A DNA stretch of 64,000 nucleotides from Sciurus carolinensis (lineage: Eukaryota; Chordata; Mammalia; Rodentia; Sciuridae). The position numbers were made by a program, and so were the translations under genes. The notes below the pieces were generated by a model. The model was not told the DNA's origin and did no database searches. It saw nothing but the letters and a program-made list of their open reading frames with translations. Below, piece by piece: positions 23,600 to 35,700 of this stretch; position 1 is the first letter of the stretch, and each line of letters opens with the position of its first letter. The stretch spans positions 90,818,581 through 90,882,580 of the forward strand of contig NC_062225.1 in the NCBI RefSeq assembly GCF_902686445.1. The letters are read 5' to 3'.

Positions 23600-23962
23600 T
23601 TCCGTTCCCTGTGTCGTGATGCTGAGAGGTGGTGGGGGTCCATGTCCTGAGGGCTCCACCCTCACGAAGGGGTCAGTGCTGCTTCCCTGATGGGTTTCGC
23701 CCTTGTCGATGGAATGCAGCCTCCATCTGGGGGACTGGGTTGTGTCCCACAAGAGCCAGCTGTTGCCGGGAGTCCACCCTGGAGCTCCTGCTCTGCAGGC
23801 CCTTGCTGGCCCTACACCTCCTGCCTCCTGGCACCACGTGAGGCCCCTGGCACGGTGGCCCCTCTCTAGACTTCCAGTCTCAGGACCACGAGCCTCTTTC
23901 TCTTTGCTTTATAAATCACCTGTTCCAGGTATACTGCCAGAGCAGCAGGAAAGTGTAAGACA
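23600..23962 (+). repeat. MLT1-type MaLR LTR
   Basis: MLT1 blocks appear in order: 'gatgctgagaggtggtgggg', 'gtcctgagggctccaccctc', 'ctggcaccacgtgaggcccc' (consensus ccaccatgtgagg), 'tctagacttccagtctcagg' (cttggacttccagcctcc), 'tttgctttataaatcacctg' and 'ggtatactgccagagcagc'. It is an old LTR without internal sequence. Confidence 0.65.
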
Positions 23963-24034
23963 GCCACCATCTCTAACAACGCAGAGCTTACCTCCCGGGT
24001 AAGAGAGAAGTGCTTTTTAGAAAGAGGATCTTTC

Positions 24035-24254
24035 CGCCAAGCAGTAGTGCACACCTGTAATCCCAGGCGTGGGAGTCTGAGGCAGGAGGATCATGAGTTC
24101 AAAACCAGCCTCACCAACTCGGAGAGGCCCTAAGTCTCTCTGAGTGACAACCTGTCTCTAAAAAATAAATACATAAATATGGACTCGGAATATGGCTCAG
24201 TTGTTAAGTGCCCCTGGTTTCAATCCCCTGTACTCCTCACTCTAAAAATAATAA
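24035..24254 (+). mobile_element. B1-dID composite SINE
   Basis: The B1-like left half ('agtagtgcacacctgtaatc', 'gtctgaggcaggaggatcat', 'gagttcaaaaccagcctcac') leads through an A-rich linker to the ID-like right half ('atatggctcagttgttaagt', 'gcccctggtttcaatcccct'). The tail is A-rich and broken. Confidence 0.9.
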
Positions 24255-24394
24255 GTACCATGAAGAAAATTAAGCAAGATGATGTGATCAGATAAAGAAT
24301 TACAAGGCAGGGAGTGTCTTCTCCAAGGAGTTACAGTGATTTGCAAATGCCATGCATTACAAAACAAGTTCTCCTATTACTAATGGTGTGGTTT

Positions 24395-24570
24395 TAATCA
24401 ATTTACATAACTTTGATTCAGTTTTCCCATCTATAAAATAGAGATATTTGTGACTTACCTATTATCTTCTTGGGACTCTTTAGAAATCAAATCAGGTAAT
24501 ATGTAGGAGTGTGATTCATAGGGGCCAAATCAGAACCTATAATCATTATTTTTGACATTATTGTTACTAG
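24395..24570 (-). repeat. MIR SINE, antisense
   Basis: 'ttcagttttcccatctataa', 'aatagagatatttgtgactt' and 'acctattatcttcttgggac' follow the antisense MIR order (cctcagtttcctcatctgtaaaatggggataat ... acctac). Confidence 0.55.
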
Positions 24571-27500
24571 TTCAGCAACACAAAAAGCAGCAAAAATTAA
24601 ACTCTGGACCTATCATAGAGGCTGAGCTGCAAGGAAGTCAGAGCCCTCAAGTTCTGGAGGGAAAGCAACCTGACCGAGGCCTTTGTTTCAAGGCTACAGA
24701 GTTTATGTTCTAGAGGCTTTGGGGCTATGACAATGCATTTCAGTGACAGAGCTCAGTGATCTGTTAAAACGCATTTCCTTAACTAAATCACCCTTGTCTA
24801 TACAGCAATAGCCCAAGGAAGCAAAGCCCCTTAATGAAATAGGGTCATGAGGATAGAACCACCATTCAACCAACAAGGGCACTAGTGTCCCACATCTGGG
24901 ATCATTTGGACTATAATTTGTAGCCCACCTACCCATTCTTACTTATTCACCACTTATTCTCAGTATTTACCACTTACTTGTTCTATACAAACTTGGTTAT
25001 GTCTGTGTGACTCAATGCCCTTCAACCCAACAAGTGTACGAGACCCAGCTCACGGACAGGGGAATTGAATCGCCATTGATTTGGCAGGAGGCACAGGCTG
25101 ATAGAACTATCCTGTAGCTTTGTAGAGGGGCAGACTACAGGAGGGGTCTCAGCATTTGCTGCAAGAACACAGGAGGGTGTGTGCAGTCAGCTCCAAGTGA
25201 TCCAGGAACTGGTGCTCTGAGAAGATGACGAGGAGTGGGATTGGATTATCAACGTGGTAGTATAGGAAGAATAGGGAAGGCAGATGATTCTGCCAGAGCA
25301 GATAGCAAACACAAAATCATGGGTGTAAAAGTCCGTGGCTTATTGGAGACAGAACAGTTTCTGTGCAGATAGCAAGGGTTTTGGAGGCTGGGGAGGGAAG
25401 GGAGCTAAGAGATACAGAAAAGGAATTTAAACTGTGCAAATCAGACAGAAATACCTCAATGCCACTCTGTTTGAATTCTAGTGGAGAGGCAACTGCTTCA
25501 AGGGATGTTAGTGGATTCTTAACAGTATTGTTATTATATTGAGGCCAATTCTTATGAAAAACTTTTGCCTTGATTTGTAGAATCTACCTATATATGCTGA
25601 TCTCGATTGATCTACACATTTCTGAAAATTCACTGAACAGCTTCCCAACAGTAGGTCTATTTGGGACTGAGAGCGGTTGTGAAACAAACCCTGGACTGAA
25701 TTATCATCCTTCCTAATAGCATCCTGAGTTTATATACCATGTTTGTTTCTCCCAAGTTGTTCAAAGCACTTCACATATATCATTACCTTTTTTCCTAATG
25801 TTTTTGAGACCTAATTAGGTGCAAGTATCACTCTGCTTATTTTATAAATATTGACATCTGACATATCGGTTCTAGAATCTGCTGGAGATAAAACAGCACC
25901 CTGACTGCTGCCGAAGGACACATTATTACCGATTGTTTGCATATGAGTCGCCATGTAAATAAAAACGTTATAAGATTTCTCTCTAACTGGTTGCATACGT
26001 TGAATATTTTTACATTGACTTTACAGTTTTTAAATAGATTATACTAACACAGTACACAAGTATCCAGCACTACAGAAACAAATAAAAAGGAAGAAGCAGA
26101 AACCCTCACCTCTCATGACTCTTGTTGAAGGATTCCTCCCCCAGGGCTCCACGCCCTCACTCAAGTCGGGGCCAGCAAGGTGGAGCAAATTCGGAAGTAG
26201 CTTGTGCAGGGCTGGGAAGCAGTGGCGCAGCCTGGCTAAGTGCGTTGAGATCTGAGTCAGGAGCCCTGGAATTTGGTGTGGGAAGAGTCTCACGCTGAGA
26301 GGTGAACGAGGTCAAGTACAGTGAATTTGCAACTCCTGCTCATCTCTGTGCATTTATATCACTTTAATTGCATTAGATAAGCAGATAGGTAATCAGAGGG
26401 AGATGGAGATGCAGACTGAGACAATTTTTTTAAAAAATGGAATCATGGCAAATTATTTTTATGAAAATCACTTTCATTTTAATCTCACACAATAAAACAA
26501 TTAACTAAAGGAATTACTTCCATTTTTTCTAAATGTTTTCCTACAGGAAAGACATGGGAGTTTCTAGAAATGGTCATATGAACAACATTGCCACCATTCT
26601 GTTGCACAATAAACCTGTCTCGGTTTCTGTGGTCTGGGATTACTGAGCAATATGCAGAATGAAGATATTTATCCTTCCTCAGCTCCTGATTTTCAAAATT
26701 ATATTATTTCATATTTTATCTAACTTATATTAAGTTCTAAAAACTGAAGTGTGGCTCAAGTTCTGTATTTAAATTGATTTGGAGTCATCTGACCATTTTT
26801 TTTCCAAAATGCCTTCTTCCCAACTGTTTTCTGTTGATTTCTTGCATGACTGAGCTTCATCTCCATGAGGTATGAGCATCCCTTATCCATCCGCTGTCTG
26901 AACACCTGAATGGCATCTGAGGTTGGGGCAGGAGTTGGGGACACACTCTTTCCCCAGAATTTTCCAGAAAGTTCCTCAGGTTTGCTGGCATTCAGGGTAA
27001 TGCACATTCTTGTGACCACTGCTACTTTATTCATCAAGAGTTGCATTATTTTATTAAATAGAATTTTTCCAAAAGGAACATATGGGGCTCACATTCCTTG
27101 GGATCTTTCACGTTAGAGGATGTCTTGCTGATTCTTTTTTATAGTAAGAAAATATTTTTGATTGGGCATGTAATATGCTTGGCTCGCTTTTTCTTCCCCT
27201 AAGAAATTAGTAGAAATTACTCCATTGCCAAATTGCTGGCATCGACGGCGGCTGCTGAGAAGTCTGAGACCAGACTGATTTCACTACTTTTAGGAAGTGG
27301 ATCTTTCTGCTTGGTTTACTAAAAATTTTCTTCTATTCCTCCCTCCCTCCCTCCTCCTCCCTTCCTTCTTTGCTTCTTTCCAGGTTCTGGATGGCAAGTG
27401 CATATAATTAGATTACATATTAATCCCATGGATTCATGAAAGGTGCATTAGTCCTCATATGGACCACCCTCTTATATTCAGCAAATTATTTATTAGTGTC

Positions 27501-27839
27501 CTTTGATAAGCTGCACAAACCTGCCAGGACCAAGGAAAGGCAGCTCCTTGGATGTGCCTGCTTGTCACCTTTTGGTCTTCTCCACCCCCTGGCCTTAATG
27601 ACCTCACAGGAGGTGACACTCAGGGTGACCACACTCGGGATTCTCTTGGGGCCTTCTTACAAAGCTTCATCATGTAACTACGTTTGAACGTTTTTGTCTT
27701 TGTGTTTCTAACTCTGCAAAATTGTACTGTGAAGGTTCAGTCACATCGCCACCTGTCACTGCGATTAACTCTCTTTGAGTGTTGTGACCTCTGTTATTGT
27801 TCTCTTCTGTTTTCTTCTGATGTATTTTGAGATTGTTTC
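24571..27839. other. Mostly unique sequence
   Basis: No gene recognised. A weak MIR/L2-like stretch may lie at about 25,740-25,860 ('aagcacttcacatatatcat'). A pyrimidine-rich tract (CCTCCCT-type) lies at 27,331-27,381. The segment 26,041-26,300 is more GC-rich but has no family signature. Confidence 0.35.
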
Positions 27840-27912
27840 CAGGGCTAGGGGTAGAGTGTTTGCTTAACAAGCAAAGGCCTGGTTTCAATTTCTGGGACCA
27901 TGAAAAATAGTA
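27840..27912 (+). mobile_element. ID SINE, diverged
   Basis: 'cagggctaggggtagagtgt', 'ttgcttaacaagcaaaggcc' and 'tggtttcaatttctgggacc' reproduce the ID element, ending in an A-rich tail. The near-match agattgtttc (27,829-27,838) and agattggttc (27,928-27,937) may be the decayed target duplication. Confidence 0.75.
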
Positions 27913-28241
27913 AAAAAATTTTAAAAAGATTGGTTCTAGGATTTTGCATCTGTAGAGTTCTGATATGACTATGTTTGTTTTGTACACTTTTAAAAATTCT
28001 AATCGATGAGTGTCAGGTTATTTTTTCATGTGTTCTTGACTTACATTTTCCTGACTATTAAGATTTTAAATCCCTCTGTATAGGTTTATTTCATATCTGT
28101 GTTTCCTCCTTTCTAAAATGCCTGTTTATATTTGCCTGTTTTTCTGTTGAATTTTGTCTTTTTCTTATTGGTTCACAGGACTCTTCATATAACTTTTGAA
28201 TTATATTTTTGTCACTTGCAAATATAGACAATATCTTCCTG

Positions 28242-28464
28242 TGACCAGGTGTAGTGGCACACGCCTGTAATCCCAGTGGCTTCTGAGGCTGAGGAAGGAG
28301 GATTGAGAGTTTAATGCCAGCCTCAGCAATTTAGCAAGGCCCTAAGCAACTTAGGGAGAATGTGTCTCTAAATTAAAAAAAAAAAAAAAAAAAAAAATTA
28401 AAAAGGGCTAGAAATGCGGCTCAGTGATTGAGAATCCCCTGGATTCAATACCTGGTAATCCCCC
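28242..28464 (+). mobile_element. B1-dID composite SINE
   Basis: The left half contains 'gtgtagtggcacacgcctgt', 'gaggctgaggaaggaggatt' and 'gccagcctcagcaatttagc'. A long A run (about 28,376-28,397) links to the ID half 'gggctagaaatgcggctcag', 'tgattgagaatcccctggat'. 'aatatcttcct' before and 'aatatttcct' after look like a decayed target duplication. Confidence 0.9.
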
Positions 28465-28704
28465 CAATATTTCCTCCAGTTTTTTTGTTTTCCTTTTTAT
28501 TTCCCAGATCCTGTGGGTCTAGGGAAAGCTTTTGAAGGAATCAGTGTCTTGATGATGTTGTTTCTTAGGCCGGATTTATCAAGATGTAACAAGAAATAGA
28601 TAAATTCAAGAGAGAGATAGTTTATAGACAGAAATGAGAGGGAATGAAGAGAAAAAAGAAATCAAGGTCTTGCAATTTGTAAAATCCAATTACTTCTACT
28701 CACC
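28465..28704. other. Unique sequence, nothing recognised
   Basis: A short AT-rich and purine-rich interval between two repeats, without a recognised gene. Confidence 0.35.
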
Positions 28705-29262
28705 CCTCAATTGTATCAGTTAGGACTCTGCAAAGGAACAGAATTAAAAAGATCCTCTTTCTCTGTCTACATATCAATGTGTGTGAGTGTGTGTGTGCAG
28801 GTGCACATACATGCATGTGTATGTAAGGAGATTTATTGTGAGGAATGGGCTCACTGGATTATGGAGACTGAGGAATCCCAGGCTCTGCAGGCTGGTGGCC
28901 CAGAAAAGCCAGTAGTGAGGCCAAGACCTGAGAACTACAGGACTGATCATGTGGACTCAGGTCCCAATCTGAAGGCACAAGAACTGGGAACACCAAAGGT
29001 CAACCAGTATCTGGGCTCCAGGAGACAGGAAGGAAGACAAAAGTTCTCCTTTTCTCCATCTTTTTGTTCTGTTTAGTCCCTCAACAGATTTGATGCTACT
29101 CCTCTACATTGGGTAGGGTGATCCACTTCCCTCGGTTTACAGAATCATATGTTAATCTCTTCTGGAAACACTTTCTAGACTTGCCTCAAAAGGAAGAATA
29201 ACCAGGAAACTGGCCCACCTATGACCCAGTCAAGTTGGCACACGAAATGAACAATCACAAAT
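28705..29262 (+). repeat. Old pan-mammalian repeat, family A
   Basis: Blocks in order are 'gttaggactctgcaaaggaa', 'gagatttattgtgaggaatg', 'ggctcactggattatggaga', 'ctgaggaatcccaggctctg', 'tttttgttctgtttagtccc', 'tcatatgttaatctcttctg' and 'gacccagtcaagttggcaca'. This order is widespread in mammalian genomes. The antisense copy is at 5,612-5,945. I do not assign a family name. The 121-codon frame crossing it is not a gene. Confidence 0.6.
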
Positions 29263-30480
29263 ATTAAATGAGTTTCAAAACTACTTTGCAATAAGAATAC
29301 CCAGTCCCACAAACACCAATTTTTAAGTTAAACACAAATGACTCGTTCACTTGTTAAAAATCAAATCAGAGGTTGCAGACAGGTGACAAGAGGAAGAGAT
29401 GTGTGAAAGAACACATGGGAGTGAGCAAGATGTGGGAAGATTCTGTATCTCAGAGCAACGCCCACCAGAAGACCCCCTGATGAACCACATCCACAAAAGG
29501 CCTTTCCTAATCAACCTCACCTGCCTCCACCTGCTCACGGGCACATGAACAGAAGAGCCAAGGTGACAGTCTGCAGCTGTGTAAGGACTCCACAAAGTCC
29601 ACCATACACCAAAGAGGGACCAGCAAGGAGCCAGGCCCCGATGCCTGCAGCGGAACACTGGACTGCGGAGCCACGGGGAGGCAGAGGCAGGAGGTCTGCC
29701 CGAGCAGGGGCTCGCTGCAGCACACCCGCTCCTTGTGCTGGCTGGCAGGCGTCTTCCGATCTCTTTTGTGTCTGCTTTTACGCGGCACACACATCCAGGA
29801 CAGCAAAAAAAAAAAAAAAAAAAAAAAGCCACAACTATGGAGCTGTGCTCTTGACCCAGAACTGGACATCTTCCAAAGGGATGCATGATTGCTTCTTTGT
29901 TCTTCTTTTTCACATGGTATTAATTGGTCCCTCAGGAATAAAACCATGAAGTGGCTTAAAGTTCAGGAAAGTAGTACTTGGACTCCTATGTTGTCCAGAG
30001 CACTGAAAAAAAAAAAAAAAAGTTTTTTTAACCAGTCTTATAACTTCCTCACTGAAATGTGCACTACCAAATTCTAAGCCCCTATCAGCAGTGAGCTTCC
30101 AGTCCTCAGACGGAGGGTACCAGGCCCAACCAGTGAAGAGGCGGCTGCTCAGCAGGCCTTCCAAAGCCCTCTGACTGGCTTGCTTCCACCCGGGCCCTGC
30201 CTCACCTCTGCATAGACTTGGCCCGTTTCCTCCTCAGCGCGCCGCATGGCAGCAGCTTCTAAACCTCAGATGCCCTGGTTTCAGGCCCACGCTCTGCGTC
30301 CACTGCCTTCCTCCTGCAGTGACTTTCTCCTCGGGGCATCAGATTTCGTGGCACAGGATCGGCTCCGGATTCCCCTCTCCCAGGCTGGCTGGGGTGTGTG
30401 GACAGTCCCAGTGTCAGCTGAAGCTAGGGCGGAGCCTGCTCCCCAGCAGGGCCAGGCCTGTCCTGGAAGACCCATCCGCC
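29263..30480. other. GC-rich sequence with two isolated poly-A runs
   Basis: No known gene was recognised. A 23-A run (29,805-29,827) follows a GC-rich segment (about 29,480-29,804), and a 16-A run lies at 30,006-30,021. Minus-strand frames over the first run contain a long phenylalanine string encoded by the poly-T, so they are artefacts. The GC-rich piece could be an old retrocopy of an unidentified RNA. Confidence 0.35.
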
Positions 30481-30900
30481 CTCTTCCAACCTGAGCCCGG
30501 GTTCGCGTTCAGCTCCAGGAAGGGGGACGGAGAAGCCCGAAGGAGAGAGGGACGTGAAAGGCTGGGCCCTCCCGCTGCATCACAGCGCGGGGACAACCCT
30601 GGCGGGCGTGTCCACCGGAGAGGGGTTCCAGTATGAGGAGAGGGCGCGCCAGCGGAGCTTTCTGAAGGAAAACCGGGGCTTTTTCTAAGCCCCGCTTCGG
30701 TCCTTCACTGGCTGGTCAGGGTGTGAACTTTGCTGGAAGTTGGCGGACACCTGAGCCTGGCACCATCACGATGGCACCCCAGGGTCCCCAGGACGCGGCC
30801 GTGCGCGGGGAGCTCGTTGCCCTGCGGGGCCCGCGCCCCTCCGCAGGCCTCTGTGGACCCCAAGCCGCCGGATCCCCAGTCTCGTGGTTCCTGCTCCGTG
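30481..30900. other. CpG-island-like segment
   Basis: By hand count there are 34 CpG dinucleotides in 420 bp at roughly 64% GC. That gives an observed/expected ratio near 0.8, above the usual 0.6 cut-off and far above the CpG-depleted surroundings. The densest part is 30,781-30,860. No TATA box, known first exon or known gene is evident, and open frames on both strands match no protein I recognise. Confidence 0.55.
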
Positions 30901-31179
30901 AACATCATGGCCACCTGCCTTGGTCTGTTTCTCGGCTGCTGTAATTGAGTATATAAGTCAAGGTAAAAAAGCAGAGGTTTTGGTAAAAATTAGAGGTTTA
31001 CTTAGATCGTGGTCCCGGAGGCGAGGGAGCCCCAGAGCAAGGTGCCAACATCTGCTGGGCATCCCGTGAGGCCTTCTTGGGGCCCCGGGGCAGGACAGAG
31101 GGCATCAGCGGAGACAGAGCGAGCATGCCCCCTCGGTTCTCCTTCCTCCTCCTCACGTTGTGGTTTGCTCTGTGAAACT

Positions 31180-31250
31180 GCGGTTGAACCCAGAACCTGG
31201 CACGAGCTGGGCATGTGCTCCACCCGGGAGCTGAACCATACCAACAGCCC
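31180..31250 (-). mobile_element. Possible degenerate tRNA-derived SINE, antisense
   Basis: 'ggttgaacccagaacctggc' and 'gggcatgtgctccacccggg' followed by 'agctgaacca' resemble the complement of an ID-type element (caaactcaggacctgtgc ... gcactctaccactgagct). It is heavily diverged and lacks a clear tail. Confidence 0.45.
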
Positions 31251-31356
31251 ATTCCTCTTCTTACAAAGCCATTAGTGCCCCCACAGGCCCCACAGGCCCC
31301 CACAGGACTTCATCTAATTCCAGTCAAGTCCCAGAGACCCCTCTCACAAACACCAT

Positions 31357-31370
31357 GGGGGGGGGGGGGG
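31357..31370 (+). repeat. Poly-G run (14 G)
   Basis: Fourteen consecutive G bases lie within the family B repeat, followed by a GGGGG run at 31,378-31,382. C-rich runs at 31,443-31,465 lie close by. Length is probably unstable or hard to sequence accurately. Confidence 0.9.
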
Positions 31371-31410
31371 CGACTTTGGGGGACACATTCTAGGCACAGT
31401 ATTACCCTTC

Positions 31411-32534
31411 TATTCTGCCTCCCCAGACCCCAAGCTGCTATCCACCCCCACCTCCACCCCCCCCCAAACAAGGATTTGAATGTGATTTCCCTGCCCAGTG
31501 GAGGGAAGGCTCGCTGACCCTCCTGTTCTGGGTCTTACTTTCATTCAAGCACACCTCTTGACTCTCAGCAGGGAAGAATCAGGAGGCACAGGCTCAACCT
31601 TGTTTCCGAGTCAGGCCTTGTGAACAGAGTGCTGAGGATTGAGAGGAACACATAGAAGCTTAGGGTCCTGTTTCACTTTGGGTTCAGTTTTCATTTGACT
31701 TGCCCCACTGGTCAGCACACATTCTAAATGTGAGCTTCACCAGGAAGGAAACGCAGCTCAGCACCAGGCAATTCTTATTCCCCTGGGTCCTCCGCGAGTC
31801 TCCCTGAGCTGTGATCCCTCTGGAGGCAATTCCATGTCGATCATGTGCAGCAGGGTAAGGCCAGCCTAGGGGAGGATGAGATTTCCTCCCCTGGGGAAGC
31901 AGAGCGGGACCAGCAACTATGTAAACATCCTATCGCTTTTTTTATATTATTATTTGAAAAGGTTTCACCAAGGTATTTCAGAGCATCTGGATTATTTCTT
32001 TGAAAAATTTTGTTTTAGCTCTGCCGTTTTCTACTTTACGTCTTTTATTATTTTATCCCCATTTTAGACACTGGAGATCAGATTGTAGCAATAATAAGGG
32101 AATCTATTTATTCGGACCTGGAGGCAAAATTCTGAATATATATTCTTCTCTAGTAGACCCTAACCACATAGGCTTTTCCTAGAACTGGGTTTATTAGATT
32201 TCTTGGAAGAAAGCAGGAGAGATTTGCTGAATTACATCTCTAACTCATGACCAGACACAGAGCAGTCATGGTGCCTTCAAATGACGCATGCACACAGAGA
32301 CACCATTTAATCTCCTTCCTGAGCCTGGTATGTACATTCTGTGTGCTTCTAACTGGTATCGGAAGTGACAAGTCTTTCTTATTCAAATAGAAAACCCTTG
32401 AATTGGATAGCTGTTTGTTTTTATCTCAAGAGAATAATAAATATGAATAGTGCATGAGTGTGCACAGATTTCTCTCACGTGGGGCAGGCACTGATCTCCC
32501 AGGACAACCTCCTCCAGGAAGAGCCCACCATATT
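31411..32534. other. Unique sequence, nothing recognised
   Basis: No gene, RNA or repeat family was recognised in this AT/GC-mixed stretch. Confidence 0.35.
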
Positions 32535-32650
32535 ATTTTCCCAGATTTACAAAGGACCAGCCACGTGAAGTGACTTCTTGCAAATTATGGCCCTCTGTAG
32601 GCACACCACAGGAAGACCCCCGTGTTCTGAATCTGGATCTGGGCTACGTG
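32535..32650 (+). repeat. Possible MIR fragment
   Basis: 'ttcccagatttacaaaggac' then 'cacgtgaagtgacttcttgc' resembles the MIR core followed by its 'aagtaacttgcccaa' block. The copy is diverged. Confidence 0.35.
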
Positions 32651-32751
32651 GTCCAAAAAGTAGTTGTATGAAGAATCAGGGGAAAAAAATCATACAGCTG
32701 CCTATCCTGTTGTGCTGAGTCCTCTCTAAGAATTAGATCCAATAATTTGAA

Positions 32752-32790
32752 GAGGGGGAGAGACAGAGAGAGAAAGAGAGAGAGAGAGAC
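32752..32790. repeat. (GA)n-rich simple repeat
   Basis: An almost pure purine tract dominated by GA units. Confidence 0.9.
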
Positions 32791-35700
32791 CTATGTTTAT
32801 GAATCATCAATTATGTAGGAGTGTCCTTCAAAAGCCTCTGTGCACATGGTCTATTTATAATGCACTATTATTACATATCTACTGGTATGACCTAGATTTC
32901 CAATGCTTTCAGCCTTCTCCAGCACCAACACAGTAAAGATGCTCAGCGGTGGCCTCTGGCCTTCCCCGAGTTGGCTGACCTCTCTCTGGTTCAGTTCTTT
33001 GGTCCCAGCCCCAGCCCTACTCTCTCTCTCAAACACAGGAGCCACATGGTGCCACATCAAACCTCTCATTGTACTTGACATGAGACTATTTTAGGTCTTC
33101 TGGTGAAAAAACCTGAAATAGGAGAAGCTGAAGCTGTGGTGGTCTGGGGTGCCTAATCCCTGGTTCCTTCTCCTATGAACCCCAGTCAGGAGGGAGGAAG
33201 GTGTGAAAGGGGAAGGCCACAGCAGCTGTCGGAGGGGTGCCCAGCTGCTGTCCACCTCTCCACCTTGCTGCCCGTACCTCCCCAGCATCAAGCCAGCTGC
33301 AAGAAAGCATCTTCCCTCAGTGTCTCTGCGCGGTTCTCTGGCTGCTGGAGGAAGTTAAAGTCAGACACTGGGAAATAGCCAGCGTCCCCTCTGTTCTTAG
33401 GAGGTGGAAGCAGAGTGGGGACACATTCACACTGGACCTTAAGATGGAGGGTTCTGCCAACCCTGTGGGGAAGAGTTGGCGGACGCTTGACTATGGAGAG
33501 AAGCACGGAGCAGAAGACCCAGGGCCCTGCAGCTCTGGGCACAGCATGGTGGGGATGGGAGGCAGGCCCCAGGCTTCAGCTGGGGATCAGATGCCCTTTG
33601 ACCTCTTAGCAGGTGTTCCTCTGGAGAGTGGCAGCAGACTTTCAGTGTGTCTGAGGAGCCACTGGTTCGTCCTGACACGCCTCTTTGAAGAACCTGTGCC
33701 TTCACTCTGGTGTTCCCCAAATGCCCTGCTGCACATCTCTGTGAGAATCCTAGTAGCAAACTCTTACCCCTGCACCTTCAGGAACAGGTTGCCAGGGCCC
33801 TGAGGGTCAGGTGGTAGGGGTTTGGGACTGGGCAGTACATGCAGTCAGCACTTCTGCATCTGCAGTTGAGCTGGTTTTGGTCCTACAAGCACTGGCTCTG
33901 GACCTCCAAGTTGCCCTGCTTCCCTCCTGGGTTGGCGCTCCTGTGGACCTGGCTGGTGACTGCATCTCCTAAGCCATCTCACACTGCTCCAACCACTGCC
34001 CTACCTGAACATGAAATACCATCACAAAGGCTGGACAGGGTCCACACTGATGGCCCACCCATGTGAGGGGAACACAAGACAGGGGGACCTGAGGACATGG
34101 GGATGAGTAGAATCCAGGATGCCAGAGTCAGACACAGATGATTTCAGTGCAGGGGAGGAAGCTCTCAGATGCACTTGCTGGTGTCCCCATGAGGTCAGAG
34201 GGGAGGATGTCTACCATGCGAGCAGGGGTCAGATCTTCCCCCATCACTGGCTCTCTTCCCTCTGCCATCTGCCGGCATCCGTTGTGCACTGTATCAGAAC
34301 CTGTACCCCAGGGCTTACCGTACCCTGCCCAGTGTCCTCTCCTGCTCGAGATTCTGTTTGCCTAACTGACCAGATCTCTGGGACAGCATTTGAGGATCCC
34401 CTGTGCTACCCACACTGCCTGCTGGGCTGGGAGGAGGGAGCTTCCTGAGGACAGCAGCACAGACTGGACACGATGTAGCAGGACTGCCCCTAGTCCCTTC
34501 TCTGTCCACTTCACAGCCTGTTAGGCCCCACCTATAAACAAAAGAGCCCAGTGAACTCAGGGCGGCCTTTCCAGCAGGCCAGGGGCACACTGCGGCACAC
34601 TGGGGTACCTGCCACTTCCCATTGCAGTGTCCAGGCACCCACCCAGGTCCCCAGACCCTCGGATCACCAGAGCCGCAGGCCTGTAGGCGTGGGCACCAGT
34701 GCAGCCCCAGGTGTGACCCCAGCTTCTGGCCCAGACCCCTGGCTCTCTCCTCTCTGCACCAGGCTTCTGGGTGCTTTCCCGGCCTTGCAGGATCCTGGGA
34801 ACAGCTCGCACACCAGGCCTTGTGCCCGGCCTGCCTGCCTGGCCAGGACTGAGGCACTTGTCAGCATTTTGAATGACCAAGAGAAGTGTCCTGTTCTATT
34901 AGTTTCGAACCTGTGAAGTATGGCAGCACTAATGGAAGAAATAAATGGACGAAACATTGTAGATTGACTCGAGTTTCACACTTGTATGCAAACTAAATTC
35001 CCAATATGTGTAATTATGAATAATAAAATTGAAAGTGACTTAAAACATTATTGAATTTATCATGTTCAGATAGCAACATTTAGAAACTGTGTATTTTCTT
35101 ATTTGATATTAAAATTAGTGTTTCTGGGCAATTGCCAAAGTGATTTAATGAGGGAAAGAATAATTTTGTCAACACATGTTCCTGGAACAGGTGGAAAAAA
35201 TAACCTCTGCCCTTACCTCAATTCCAAATGGCTCACGGATGCAAATGTGACAATTTATACTCTGAAGCTTCCTGAAGAAAGCACAAGGAAAGAGTCCATA
35301 ATCTTAAGGCAGGCAAAGACTGCATTGAAGAGGAACAGAAGGGACTCATCAGAACAGAGGAGATGTCTACCTGTGTCAAATCTCACAAACAGTGCAAAGA
35401 AAAAGCTGCAGATTTTGTGATAGGTAATTATTCATCAGTAAAATTCACTAGAGAAAACAGAAAAAAAATGCATTTACTGTTTACACAAATGTTCATGTTA
35501 TATTTTATATATATATATTGAAAAGGTTGACAATGGTTTATATTTTTTAGAAATCTCTTAAAGACAAACTGTAAAAATGCTACAGGCCAAGAAGTGACCT
35601 GCATACTGTCTCTGCCCCTAGCATCTCCTTTACTCAGGACTGACTTCCATGTCTGTCTTTTTCAATAACTCCATATGGATTCACTGCTGGACATTCCAAG

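Larger units (their letters stand above)
30920..31410 (+). repeat. Old pan-mammalian repeat, family B, with an inserted SINE-like piece
   Basis: 'ccttggtctgtttctcggct', 'gctgtaattgagtatataag', 'gaggtttacttagatcgtgg', 'tgaggccttcttggggcccc', 'gacttcatctaattccagtc' and 'gactttgggggacacattct' appear in the order of a repeat common across mammals (consensus tcagtccattttgtgttgct ... ggacacattcaaaccatagc). The stretch at about 31,180-31,250 interrupts it. Confidence 0.55.

Noticed and set aside
29347..29913. 188-codon minus-strand open frame as a gene
   Set aside because: It runs through the poly-A/T run at 29,805-29,827, giving an artificial phenylalanine string.
33237..33803. 188-codon open frame as a gene
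   Set aside because: Overlapping frames on both strands are equally open and the translation resembles no known family.
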